DNA from: Thermoflexus sp.
GTDB taxonomy: Bacteria; Chloroflexota; Anaerolineae; Thermoflexales; Thermoflexaceae
Reading direction: 5' to 3'
Length of the DNA stretch: 5,792 nt
NCBI RefSeq assembly: GCF_034432235.1
Contig: NZ_DAOUCJ010000121.1
Coordinates: forward strand, 1 to 5,792
Shown one piece after another: positions 5,705 to 5,792 of the stretch. The notes under the pieces are model-generated. The model was not told where the DNA came from. It was given only the letters and a program-made list of their open reading frames with translations, and searched no databases. A program made the position numbers and the translations under genes. Each line of letters begins with the position of its first letter. Within the stretch, counting starts at the first letter, position 1.

Positions 5705-5792
5705 ATGCGCGGGATCCGCACCCTGATCCGGGAGCTGTGGTGGTATCTCACGTATGACGACTATGGCCGGCGCCGCCTCCGCCCGGCCGCTT
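5705..5792 (+). CDS. Unrecognised protein, N-terminal 29 residues only (3' partial)
   Basis: The frame starts at ATG 5705 behind a strong GGAGGTG site and is open to the window edge. The visible sequence begins MRGIRTLIRELWWYLTYDDY and continues with a very basic stretch rich in Arg (GRRRLRP). It has a tryptophan pair and no hydrophobic signal yet. GC-rich third positions fit a real gene. Too little is visible for a family call. It follows the Lgt-like gene by 152 bases on the same strand, so it may belong to the same or a separate transcript. Confidence 0.65.
   Translation, partial: MRGIRTLIRELWWYLTYDDYGRRRLRPAA

Noticed and set aside
1..5792. CRISPR array, tRNA or rRNA genes
   Set aside because: No regularly spaced identical repeats and no tRNA or rRNA-like conserved stretches were seen in any part of the window.

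Overview
The window is a GC-rich bacterial chromosome segment that is almost fully coding. High GC at third codon positions, GC-rich Shine-Dalgarno sites and the protein types (a DUF2207 protein, a membrane-tethered winged-helix/zinc-ribbon protein, a stand-alone P-loop ATPase, a TlpA-like thioredoxin) fit a Chloroflexota-type, possibly thermophilic, organism. That placement is inferred from overall resemblance, not from a marker gene.

Layout. Positions 2-367 (+) hold the C-terminal DNA-binding half of an OmpR/PhoB-type response regulator cut by the window edge. It converges on a minus-strand block of three genes that reads 4225 to 448: a secreted/membrane DUF2207 protein with a glycine-rich tail, then a small two-helix membrane protein carrying a winged-helix-like domain and a C-terminal zinc ribbon, then a 417-residue P-loop ATPase. 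All three point the same way with gaps of 66 and 91 bases, so they are probably co-transcribed. The 91-base gap holds a strong hairpin. The 410-base divergent region 4226-4635 has no convincing gene. It contains three diverged copies of a motif of about 17 bases, possibly remnants of a mobile-element end or an operator array.

On the plus strand, a membrane-anchored TlpA/ResA-like thioredoxin (4636-5181) overlaps by four bases a 124-residue hydrophobic protein (5178-5552). The latter resembles the two ends of prolipoprotein diacylglyceryl transferase (Lgt) without its catalytic middle. After a 152-base gap, a new gene with an excellent ribosome binding site starts at 5705 and runs off the window.

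How the genes may work together. The minus-strand set suggests an envelope protein (DUF2207), a membrane-linked nucleic-acid-binding or adaptor protein and a cytoplasmic ATPase switch; no biochemical role can be assigned from sequence. The plus-strand pair suggests extracytoplasmic thiol-disulfide chemistry coupled to a small membrane protein. A genome-scale signal also stands out: the tetranucleotide GATC occurs about 94 times, roughly five times what base composition predicts.
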